From WQXF01 sp031553615 (GTDB lineage: Bacteria; Bacillota; Clostridia; Christensenellales; Aristaeellaceae): a DNA stretch of 64,000 bases. A program made the translations under genes and the position numbers. Below the pieces are notes generated by a model that searched no databases, was not told where the DNA came from, and was given only the letters and a program-made list of their open reading frames with translations. The DNA lies in assembly GCA_031553615.1 (NCBI GenBank), contig JAVBLJ010000017.1:1-64000 (forward strand), read 5' to 3'. Positions 36,540-43,329 of the stretch are shown piece by piece; within the stretch, counting starts at the first letter, position 1, and each line of letters begins with the position of its first letter.

Positions 36540-37769
36540 TCAATCCCCTTGCGGCCCGGCGTGCAGGATCACCGCAGTCACCAGGCCATTTGCGTCGCCG
36601 TGGAACTCCAGCCGGTTTTGCTGCCCATTGTACCAGAAGCTTTGGCCTTCCTCCAGCAGCATGTCGTATGCCTTGTCGGCATCGACCTGGGTGGTCGCAT
36701 CCGGCGGGCCGAGCACGTCGGCCACGTCGAGCAGCGTGCTTTTGCCGGCAAGGATGCCATACAGGTCGATCAACGTCGCGCGGATGTTGATCACGGCCTC
36801 GCTGGTGTCCTCCGGATCCTTGGGGTACATCGCCGAGGAAAGGCGCACGCCCTGCATGCGCGGCGACGCAAACTGATAGAGCGGCCCATCGAGCGTGTAA
36901 TCCGGATCGGACGCCAAACCATAGCGGTCGATGTATTCGGCCATGGGCGTGCCCAACTTGGCCGGAATTCCCGGCAGCTCGCCCGCATCGATATCCTGGC
37001 GCAGCTGTTTAGCGGAATCCGCTGCCACGGGCTTCAGGGCAAGCAGTGCTCGGGTGATCGGCGTATCGATCAGAAGCGGCTCCAACTGCGCGTATAAGTA
37101 GAGGAACGCCCCGCTGTTTCCATTGATGAGCTTATACTGCGAACCGGGATAATACAGGGTCAGCCCGCGTGCATCCGCCGCAAAGCTTTCCCGGGGCAGA
37201 GGCTGCGCCTCCGCATGCTCCGCATAGGCGTTGACTCCCTCGCGGTCCAGCGCTTCCTGAACCATCGTCTCCATGCGGGAAGCCGCCTCCTCGGGCTGGG
37301 CAAACAGGTCGGCAAACGTCACTTCCTGGCCAGTCAGCAAATCGCAATTGAAGGTCACGTACTGCTGGCCCACGCTTCCATCGTACAGCTCGCCCTGGAT
37401 GGATACCACCATCGAGAGCAGGCTGCCGATCACCGTAGCGCTGCTGGCCATGTGGAGGCCGGAAGCCGCCCCTTCATCGCCCGACCAATCCTTCACCTTA
37501 TCCAGGGTGCGCAGCAACTCGTCCTTGCGCAGCCGTGCGGCGATCTGCTCGTTAATGGTCTGCTGCAGCTTTTCGTCCGGATGGCCGGTCAGCACCGGAA
37601 TGATCACGTTGTTTTCGCCTGCGGTGTGCTCCTCGGCCTGCATGTTCACGACGCCGAGCGCTTCCACGGGAAGCGGCGCCGCTTCCGTAGCCCAAGCGCA
37701 CTGCGCGCTTACGGCACCCAGCATCATCACAAAAGCCAGCCCTGCGCCTACCCAGCGCTTGCATCGCAT
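36540..37769 (-). CDS. Secreted DUF4163/DUF3298 (RsiV/PdaC-like) protein
   Basis: 409 aa with a signal peptide (basic start, hydrophobic GAGLAFVMMLGAVSAQCAWA, likely cleavage after ATEA). The middle region fits the DUF4163-DUF3298 pair found in RsiV and PdaC: an N-terminal strand-rich segment with IPVLTGHPDEKLQQTINEQI, then QYVTFNCDLLTGQEVTFADLF and ALDREGVNAY. A further 130-residue C-terminal region is not recognised. No catalytic residues can be assigned. Start at 37769 follows GGGAGGG. Monocistronic, with its own promoter and terminator. Confidence 0.7.
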   Translation of the reverse strand: MRCKRWVGAGLAFVMMLGAVSAQCAWATEAAPLPVEALGVVNMQAEEHTAGENNVIIPVLTGHPDEKLQQTINEQIAARLRKDELLRTLDKVKDWSGDEGAASGLHMASSATVIGSLLSMVVSIQGELYDGSVGQQYVTFNCDLLTGQEVTFADLFAQPEEAASRMETMVQEALDREGVNAYAEHAEAQPLPRESFAADARGLTLYYPGSQYKLINGNSGAFLYLYAQLEPLLIDTPITRALLALKPVAADSAKQLRQDIDAGELPGIPAKLGTPMAEYIDRYGLASDPDYTLDGPLYQFASPRMQGVRLSSAMYPKDPEDTSEAVINIRATLIDLYGILAGKSTLLDVADVLGPPDATTQVDADKAYDMLLEEGQSFWYNGQQNRLEFHGDANGLVTAVILHAGPQGD

Positions 37770-37826
37770 GTACATCCCTCCCACATCGGAAGGAATCCCC
37801 CGTGCGAGGGTCCTTCTTTTGTTTCT

Positions 37827-37855
37827 ATTGTATACGTTTCTTTGTATAAAGTAAA
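37827..37855 (-). promoter_or_regulatory. Promoter of the DUF3298-like gene
   Basis: TTTACT (37850-37855), 17-base spacer, TACAAT (37827-37832), 58 bases before the ATG. Confidence 0.5.
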
Positions 37856-37877
37856 GAAGCGATCATTGCCAAAGCTG

Positions 37878-38450
37878 TCAGCAAAGCACCGGTTGAAGCT
37901 GCTCGCCCTGAAGCGCGGAGAGCGCTGCCTGCGGGATTTGGGAAAAATCGGCCACCAACGAAGCGGGCTTCCCCTGCGGATCATCCTGGGCAAACGGCAC
38001 GAAGTAGATGTTGCGCGTATTGAGCAACAGCCCAATATTCTTCGCCGCGTTGGCCAGGCCATCGTTGGTCGAAACCGCCACCAGCACAGGCCGCTTGTTG
38101 CGCAGCTGCGATTTGGCGGCCAACAGGGCGGGCGTATCGGAAATACCCCCGGCCATCTTCGCCAGGGAGTTGCCCGTACACGGCGCGACAATGATGATAT
38201 CCAGCAGCTTCTTCGGCCCGATGGGCTCCACCTCGTCCAGCGTCACCCACGGGGCCTTTCCCGTGATTTCTTCCAGATCGCGGCGCAAATCAGCCACCGC
38301 ATAGAACCGGGTATCCACACTATTCACATGATACGAAAGAATCGGCGTGACCTCTGCCCCCGCCTCCACTAAGGCCTTCACCTGGGGCATCACCGCCGCA
38401 AATGTACAAAAAGAACCGGTCAGCGCAAAGCCAATGCGCATCCCTCGCAT
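37878..38450 (-). CDS. dpaB: Dipicolinate synthase subunit B (SpoVFB)
   Basis: 190 aa flavoprotein-like subunit (Rossmann type: GFALTGSFCTF, IIIVAPCTGNSLAKMAGGISDTPALLA, RPVLVAVSTNDGL). With DpaA it oxidises dihydrodipicolinate-derived intermediates to dipicolinic acid, the core spore solute. It starts 6 bases after dpaA with GGAG upstream. Presence of both subunits is direct evidence that the lineage makes endospores or did recently. Confidence 0.93.
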   Translation of the reverse strand: MRGMRIGFALTGSFCTFAAVMPQVKALVEAGAEVTPILSYHVNSVDTRFYAVADLRRDLEEITGKAPWVTLDEVEPIGPKKLLDIIIVAPCTGNSLAKMAGGISDTPALLAAKSQLRNKRPVLVAVSTNDGLANAAKNIGLLLNTRNIYFVPFAQDDPQGKPASLVADFSQIPQAALSALQGEQLQPVLC

Positions 38451-38456
38451 GGTTCG

Positions 38457-39296
38457 TCACTCCTTTAATATCTCTTCCAGCACTTCGAGCAACACCCCAC
38501 CGGCGTACATCGGCGCATAGCGCCCCGGCAGCGAAGGCTCGATCCAAGCCCTGCGTCCCAGCCGCTTGGCTGCGTCAAAATCCACGCCATACGGTGCGCT
38601 CGCCAAGTCGATCACCTGCACGTCACGCCTGGTCAACGCGAGCAACTCCTCATCGAACACCAGCGCGGGCACGGTGTTGAAAACGAACTGTATATCCCCA
38701 ATATGGTTGGAGAGTCGCTCATAGTCGCAGGCCGTGTGCCCTTCGGCCCGTATCCAGGTTCGATCCTTCTCCTTGCGGGCGACGACCTGCACCTGCGCGC
38801 CCAAGCCTCGCAGCATGCGCGCCAGCAACCGTCCCAGCCTGCCGTATCCGACAACCAGGCACGAGCTCCCGTGTACGCAGGTATCTGAGGCGGTCATCGC
38901 CGCGCTGATCGCCCCCTCCGCGGAGGGAACCGCGTTGCCCACCGCGAAGGATTCCTCCCAGCCGGGGTTGTGTATCTGCCAGCGACGCATCTGTGCAGCA
39001 GATTGCAGAATATCCCCCAGGGAGCCCGTCAGCACGCGAGAGTGCTCCGGAATCTGCACCGCCACATCCTGCGCTGGCAGCGGATGCGTAGCCAGAGGAG
39101 TCAGGATCATGCCGTCGCGCTCGCAAAATGGATAAGGCAGCACAACGATATCAAAGCCCATATCCTTCGGCCAACGGCAGGCATACGCGGGGTCAAACAG
39201 ATCGAGCCAAACGGCTTCTACCATCCACCCTTTTTCCGCCGCAAGCCGCGCCAAATATGCATTCCGCTTATCTCCCCCAACCACCAGCATGCGCAT
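38457..39296 (-). CDS. dpaA: Dipicolinate synthase subunit A (SpoVFA)
   Basis: 279 aa, NAD(P)-binding dehydrogenase-like: MRMLVVGGDKRNAYLARLAAEKG at the N-terminus and a second Rossmann motif SCLVVGYGRLGRLLARMLRGLG near residue 150, with FNTVPALVF and DLASAPYGVDFD later. The ORF continues far upstream into a dispersed repeat; I place the start at the ATG at 39296 with AGAGGTG ahead. A sigma-K-type promoter lies 30 bases upstream, as for Bacillus spoVF. Confidence 0.92.
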   Translation of the reverse strand: MRMLVVGGDKRNAYLARLAAEKGWMVEAVWLDLFDPAYACRWPKDMGFDIVVLPYPFCERDGMILTPLATHPLPAQDVAVQIPEHSRVLTGSLGDILQSAAQMRRWQIHNPGWEESFAVGNAVPSAEGAISAAMTASDTCVHGSSCLVVGYGRLGRLLARMLRGLGAQVQVVARKEKDRTWIRAEGHTACDYERLSNHIGDIQFVFNTVPALVFDEELLALTRRDVQVIDLASAPYGVDFDAAKRLGRRAWIEPSLPGRYAPMYAGGVLLEVLEEILKE

Positions 39297-39325
39297 ACAA
39301 ACACCTCTTTTTCCCCAGCTACTGC

Positions 39326-39354
39326 TAGTGTATGGTAGCAGAGCGCAGTTGTGC
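39326..39354 (-). promoter_or_regulatory. Sigma-K-type promoter of dpaAB
   Basis: Minus-strand CATACACTA (39326-39334) matches the sigma-K -10 consensus CATAnnnTA exactly. GCAC (39351-39354) lies 16 bases upstream, in the -35 position where sigma-K needs an AC core. Confidence 0.55.
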
Positions 39355-39409
39355 GGCGCAGCACAACGAATGCCAACGCCCATCGACAAAAATGCTCGGT
39401 TTTTTCGGA

Positions 39410-39672
39410 GCTTGGTCAGGCAGGGCGATTGCATTTGAATACAGAAACTGGGATTTGCGACCGAAGGATACCTTAGATCGACCGGAAAGCCCTTGGGTCG
39501 CCCTCGCAAGGGCGAAATTCTCCGAAAAAGCGGGGGGGGCTTTGCTCCTCTGGGAGCGACCGGAGGGCTTTGCGGTCGCCCTCCGGCCACCTTCGCAGCG
39601 CATCTCCCAAGCATTGGGCGGTAAATGCGGCAAATGCAGTCGTCGTTAATGCAGTTGCCGTGCTTGGTCAGG
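39410..39672. repeat. MITE-like dispersed repeat, copy 2, with flanking 11-bp direct repeats
   Basis: A ~215-base unit (39427-39641) related to copy 1 at 32585-32761, with imperfect terminal inverted repeats GATTGCATTTG / CAAATGCAGTC and an internal CCGGAGGGC-N9-GCCCTCCGG hairpin. GCTTGGTCAGG occurs at 39410-39420 and 39662-39672. It occupies the space between the dpaA promoter and the tRNA-Ser promoter; no gene is seen. Confidence 0.65.
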
Positions 39673-39678
39673 TTTTGC

Positions 39679-39707
39679 TTGACGCTACGGCCTTCTCATG
39701 CTATAAT
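39679..39707 (+). promoter_or_regulatory. tRNA-Ser promoter
   Basis: TTGACG (39679-39684), 17-base spacer, TATAAT (39702-39707), 22 bases before the tRNA. Confidence 0.75.
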
Positions 39708-39728
39708 CATCCGCGTTGACGCCACCAT

Positions 39729-39819
39729 GGAGAGTTGGCTGAGTGGTCTAAGGCGCACGACTGGAAATCGTGTGTGGGCTAATACCCCACCTAGGGTTCA
39801 AATCCCTAACTCTCCGCCA
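39729..39819 (+). tRNA. tRNA-Ser (GGA anticodon)
   Basis: 91 bases including an encoded CCA. The acceptor stem GGAGAGT pairs with ACTCTCC. D-arm TGGCTGAGTGGTCTAAGGC, anticodon stem CACGA/TCGTG with loop CTGGAAA (anticodon GGA), long class II variable arm TGTGGGCTAATACCCCA, and T-arm AGGGTTCAAATCCCT. The long variable arm and anticodon both specify serine. Confidence 0.96.
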
Positions 39820-39840
39820 CCATCAGACGACAATCTGATA

Positions 39841-39876
39841 CAAAGAATCCGTCATAGTACTATGACGGATTCTTTG
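39841..39876. terminator. Perfect 36-bp palindrome after tRNA-Ser
   Basis: CAAAGAATCCGTCATAGT is followed directly by its exact reverse complement, giving an 18-bp stem 21 bases past the tRNA. The 3' arm ends in TTCTTTG and GCGTTTA, so it is probably the tRNA terminator (and may work on both strands), although the T-run is weak. Confidence 0.6.
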
Positions 39877-39953
39877 CGTTTACCGTTAAAATGTTCGGTT
39901 TTGCATGAGAATTTAGTAGTTAGATGAAGGAAACGCGTTAATGAGGTTGCAAA

Positions 39954-40286
39954 TCAACAATTGTGTTCCAGCTCTCCCTTTGCTCTTCTGGGTGAGTTAA
40001 GCAATTTCCCCTTCATCCTCGCAGTCAAAATGCACCCCCCTGTTGTTTCAGCGAGGAATAATTTATCGCACATTGTATAGAGCGCATAATTATTCCGTTT
40101 AGCCAGCGTTATGTCCGCTTGGCTTAGAAGTAGTTTTTCTATGACATAAACGCCATGAAGAAAATGCAGATGACCTGTATGCCCGCAATATTCTGATTTG
40201 CTTCTTTTCGGAAGCAAACTGAGCGATACGCCGAATCCTGCAAAAGATCGGTACGGTGTATCTAATACAATAGAGAATGCACCCAT
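39954..40286 (-). CDS. Small unrecognised ORF downstream of the histidine kinase
   Basis: 110 codons starting 10 bases after the kinase stop on the same strand. No clear ribosome-binding site, no recognised domain. The composition is AT-richer than neighbours. It may be a remnant rather than a functional gene. The rest of the interval 39877-40295 shows nothing else. Confidence 0.22.
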   Translation of the reverse strand: MGAFSIVLDTPYRSFAGFGVSLSLLPKRSKSEYCGHTGHLHFLHGVYVIEKLLLSQADITLAKRNNYALYTMCDKLFLAETTGGCILTARMKGKLLNSPRRAKGELEHNC

Positions 40287-40295
40287 ATTTGGAGT

Positions 40296-41687
40296 CTATG
40301 GAATCCAAACCCGAAAACTACTTCCTTCGCCTTGCTTACTCTGCACCTCAACCACTCCACCATGTGCTTCCACGATGGACTTCACGATAGCTAGGCCGAT
40401 GCCAGAACCGCCCGTAGCGCGGTTTCTGGATTTATCGGCGCGATAGAACCGTTCGAACACGAACGGCAGATCCTCCTGTGCGATGCCACTGCCAGTATCC
40501 TGGACACTGATGCTCACGCCACTGTTTTCCTCTGCCAACCGAATCGCAATCTCGCCGCCCTCTGGCGTATACTTTATCGCGTTGGATAGAAGGTTGACCA
40601 GCACTTGGGTCATTCGATCCGGGTCTGCATACGCCACGACATCCGAGCCTTCAACCGTGATGTGAAGCCGCAATCGCCCCGTTTCCGCTTCAAAGCCGCC
40701 GACTGCCGCCTCCGCAATGCGCTTCAGATGCACATCTTCCTTTTGCAGCTTTAGCGCGCCGCTTTCCACGGTTGAAAGGCTTTCCAGATCGGCCACGATC
40801 TTGCTCAAGCGGGTGACTTCATCTAGGTTACTCTGCAGGCGCTCTGGCGTCGGCTGCCACATGCCCAACAGCATCGCTTCGAGGTGCGTCTGCAGCGTGG
40901 TCAGCGGTGTTCGCAGTTCATGTGCCACATCGGAGGTGAGTTGCTTGCGCAGCGCCTGCTGCTGCTCGATGGACGTTGCCAGCTGGTTCACCGACCGCGC
41001 CAGCGCATCCGTTTCCCGTGTGCCCGTCGCACCCGCCATCCGCGCCTCATATTGACCGCCCGCAATTCGGTCCACAGCCAGCGCCGCATTGTGGATCGGG
41101 CGAGAAATTCGCCGCGCCCAAAGGATGCCCGCCACAGCGGCCAGTGACAGCGCAAGCGCACCAATGGAATACAGGATGGTGTTCAACATCGCCAGAAAGT
41201 AGGCGTCCTCTTCATTGAGGAAGTAGGGTCCGTAGTAACTAACGCTGACCGCGCCGATCTCAAGACCATCCCGTACCAGCGGTATCTCCTGCGATGTAAA
41301 CTCGCCGGTCGTCTGTGGGTATTGCTGCTTCATACGCGCAGTAATCTCGCCCATTACGTTCATGCAGGACTTCATGTCGCACGCTTCGGCATCCCAGAGT
41401 ACGTTGCGCCGATCGTCATAAACCTTGATGATGTATCCCTCGGACAGCGCAAACATGCCGATGCCATGCATGTAATCTACGCTCCACCTGCCAGTGCCCG
41501 GATTGTATTGGAGGCTCAAATTGGATGCAATGCTTTGTGCCTGAGCTTGCTGTTGCTGCGCAAGATAGCGCCCAAATTGCCGCCCGATCACCAAATTCGC
41601 GGTGAGACTAATCAATGCCACGGTCAGTAATACGATTGTGATCATGTATGTGGTTAGCTTGGCCTTGAGACCAAATGGCCGTTTCAA
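40296..41687 (-). CDS. Membrane sensor histidine kinase of the copper cluster
   Basis: 463 aa. Two membrane spans (residues ~10-32 and ~165-190) bracket an extracytoplasmic sensor region, then HAMP, a HisKA domain with phospho-acceptor in DVAHELRTPLTT, and HATPase_c with N box NLLSNAIKYTPEG, G boxes DTGSGIAQEDL and GGSGIGLAIVKSIVE. TTG start at 41687 overlaps the regulator stop as TTGA, so the pair is translationally coupled. Location suggests it senses copper or another metal outside the membrane; the ligand is inferred from context only. Confidence 0.88.
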   Translation of the reverse strand: MKRPFGLKAKLTTYMITIVLLTVALISLTANLVIGRQFGRYLAQQQQAQAQSIASNLSLQYNPGTGRWSVDYMHGIGMFALSEGYIIKVYDDRRNVLWDAEACDMKSCMNVMGEITARMKQQYPQTTGEFTSQEIPLVRDGLEIGAVSVSYYGPYFLNEEDAYFLAMLNTILYSIGALALSLAAVAGILWARRISRPIHNAALAVDRIAGGQYEARMAGATGTRETDALARSVNQLATSIEQQQALRKQLTSDVAHELRTPLTTLQTHLEAMLLGMWQPTPERLQSNLDEVTRLSKIVADLESLSTVESGALKLQKEDVHLKRIAEAAVGGFEAETGRLRLHITVEGSDVVAYADPDRMTQVLVNLLSNAIKYTPEGGEIAIRLAEENSGVSISVQDTGSGIAQEDLPFVFERFYRADKSRNRATGGSGIGLAIVKSIVEAHGGVVEVQSKQGEGSSFRVWIP

Positions 41688-42391
41688 CTGCCATCACCCC
41701 CGAATTTGTAACCCACCCCATGCACGGTGCGCACATACACCGGGTTTTTAACATCCGTCTCGATCTTCTGGCGGAGGTTTTTGATGTGTCCATCTACGGC
41801 GCGGTCATAGCCGTCAAAATCATCGCCTAACGCCGTGATGATCAACTCCTCGCGGGTAAACGCCTTGCTGGGATACTTCACCAGCGCGGCCAATATCTTA
41901 AATTCGTTGGGTGTCAGATTTACAGGCTGGCCTTGTTTTTTGATCTCATGGCGCTCAAAGTCGATCTCCAAATCACCATCATGGAAAGAACTTCGTTGAT
42001 ATAGCGCCACCAGATCGTCTGTGGCGCGGCGCAACACCGCATCAACCCGCGCACCTAATAGCGCGAGGCTGAAAGGTTTGGCGATGTAGTCATCAGCACC
42101 GATCTGCAGCCCATTCAGCTGATCCACCTCCTGCGCCTTAGCGGTAAGCATGATGATAGGCACGCGGGAATTTTGGCGAATCCGTGCGCACACCTGCTCG
42201 CCTGACATTCCTGGCAGCATCAAGTCCAGCAGAATCAGCGACAGCGCTTCGCGTTCAAACACTTCCAGCGCCTGCTCGCCAGAAGAGGCCGCGTGTACGT
42301 AGAATCCGCGGCTCTCCATATAGCTCTTGATGACATCAACAATCTTAGGCTCATCGTCCACGACGAGCACGCCCTTCTGCGCACTGACCAT
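41684..42391 (-). CDS. OmpR-family response regulator of the copper cluster
   Basis: 235 aa: receiver domain (acidic pair VVDDEPK, phospho-acceptor in LILLDLMLPGM, switch Thr/Lys in MLTAKAQ and KPFS) followed by an OmpR-type winged helix (PNEFKILAALVKYPSKAFTREEL, ending VYVRTVHGVGYKFG). GGAGGG precedes the ATG. It probably acts on the two matching promoters at 46445-46474 and 47845-47874, by analogy with CusR systems. Confidence 0.9.
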   Translation of the reverse strand: MVSAQKGVLVVDDEPKIVDVIKSYMESRGFYVHAASSGEQALEVFEREALSLILLDLMLPGMSGEQVCARIRQNSRVPIIMLTAKAQEVDQLNGLQIGADDYIAKPFSLALLGARVDAVLRRATDDLVALYQRSSFHDGDLEIDFERHEIKKQGQPVNLTPNEFKILAALVKYPSKAFTREELIITALGDDFDGYDRAVDGHIKNLRQKIETDVKNPVYVRTVHGVGYKFGGDGS

Positions 42392-42435
42392 ACATACCCT
42401 CCAGAGGAAGACGCGCGTGTGTGGCGCATCCCAAG

Positions 42436-42642
42436 TTAAGCGATTTCGTAGCCCTGATTATGTATCTCTGAGTATATCTTTTCCAGAGAAACCTTGCAAG
42501 CGTCGTATTGTACGGTGGCGGTATGGGTTTCCAAATTCACATTCACCTTACTTACGCCATCAAGTTGCCCGACCGCTCTTTGAATCACGCCCACGCAGTG
42601 CTGGCAGGACATGCCCTGCACGTTTATGACGATGTTCTCCAT
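42436..42642 (-). CDS. copZ: Copper chaperone CopZ-like HMA protein
   Basis: 68 aa, a single heavy-metal-associated domain with GMSCQHC (CxxC Cu(I) site) at the end of the first strand and the usual beta-alpha-beta-beta-alpha-beta pattern. It would deliver Cu(I) to the CopA encoded upstream. Ribosome-binding site GGAGGG. Placed between the lipoprotein gene and the regulator. Confidence 0.85.
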   Translation of the reverse strand: MENIVINVQGMSCQHCVGVIQRAVGQLDGVSKVNVNLETHTATVQYDACKVSLEKIYSEIHNQGYEIA

Positions 42643-42660
42643 GATGATTATCCCTCCATA

Positions 42661-43329
42661 TTAATCAATGTCAAACGGCTTGAGCAGCTTATCCACGGTC
42701 ACCTTTCGCTTGCCATCCATGGCATTGACTTTTGCAAACACCCAGCCCTCAATTCGCTCCGGGTCCGCGCCTGCGTCGATGAATGGCTGTGGGTTCAGCG
42801 CGAATACCATATCCTTATCATTCGCAGCCATATCTTTCGCCCACTCGAGCATGTTACCGCTTTCCAGCGAAACACCGAAATGATCCAGATCTGCGTGGTA
42901 CTTGATGTGGTCGCGGGACAATCGCTCGATCTGCTCAAACGCTGCCAGCGGGGTGGCTTCGCCTGTAAGGTCGGACGCTGCTTCTTCCAGGGAAGTACCG
43001 ATAACGATTTTGTCGCCCTGCAACATCCCATTTGGCAATTTGCCCACATCCATTCCAGCATCAATGAATGGCTGCGCATCGAATTCTATGTACACATCGC
43101 GATCGGACGCGCTGTAATCGCGGCTCCAGACAAACCTCGCGCTGCCGTCCGGCGCGGAGAGAGAGAACCCAGGCAACGAATCCACCGTCGCGACCTGATC
43201 GGGTGCCGAATCCAACAAAGCGCTAAACGCGCGCACGGAGCCATTTCCGATCACATCCAGTTGGTTACACGCCGTGAGGACCAGTGCCATAAGGATAACC
43301 AGCGCTATCAGCGCAATATGCTTTTTCAT
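42661..43329 (-). CDS. Putative lipoprotein with an internal duplication, in the copper cluster
   Basis: 222 aa with a lipoprotein signal (MKKHIALIALVILMALVLTAC, lipobox LTAC). The mature part contains two related ~70-residue halves: each has a variant of a [FL][DN][AP]QPFIDAG[MA]D motif followed by a short strand (IEFDAQPFIDAGMDVGKL and FALNPQPFIDAGADPERI). I do not recognise a family. It shares its start codon region with the copA stop (copA ends at 43329), so the two are co-translated; a role in extracytoplasmic copper handling is an inference from position. Confidence 0.8.
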   Translation of the reverse strand: MKKHIALIALVILMALVLTACNQLDVIGNGSVRAFSALLDSAPDQVATVDSLPGFSLSAPDGSARFVWSRDYSASDRDVYIEFDAQPFIDAGMDVGKLPNGMLQGDKIVIGTSLEEAASDLTGEATPLAAFEQIERLSRDHIKYHADLDHFGVSLESGNMLEWAKDMAANDKDMVFALNPQPFIDAGADPERIEGWVFAKVNAMDGKRKVTVDKLLKPFDID

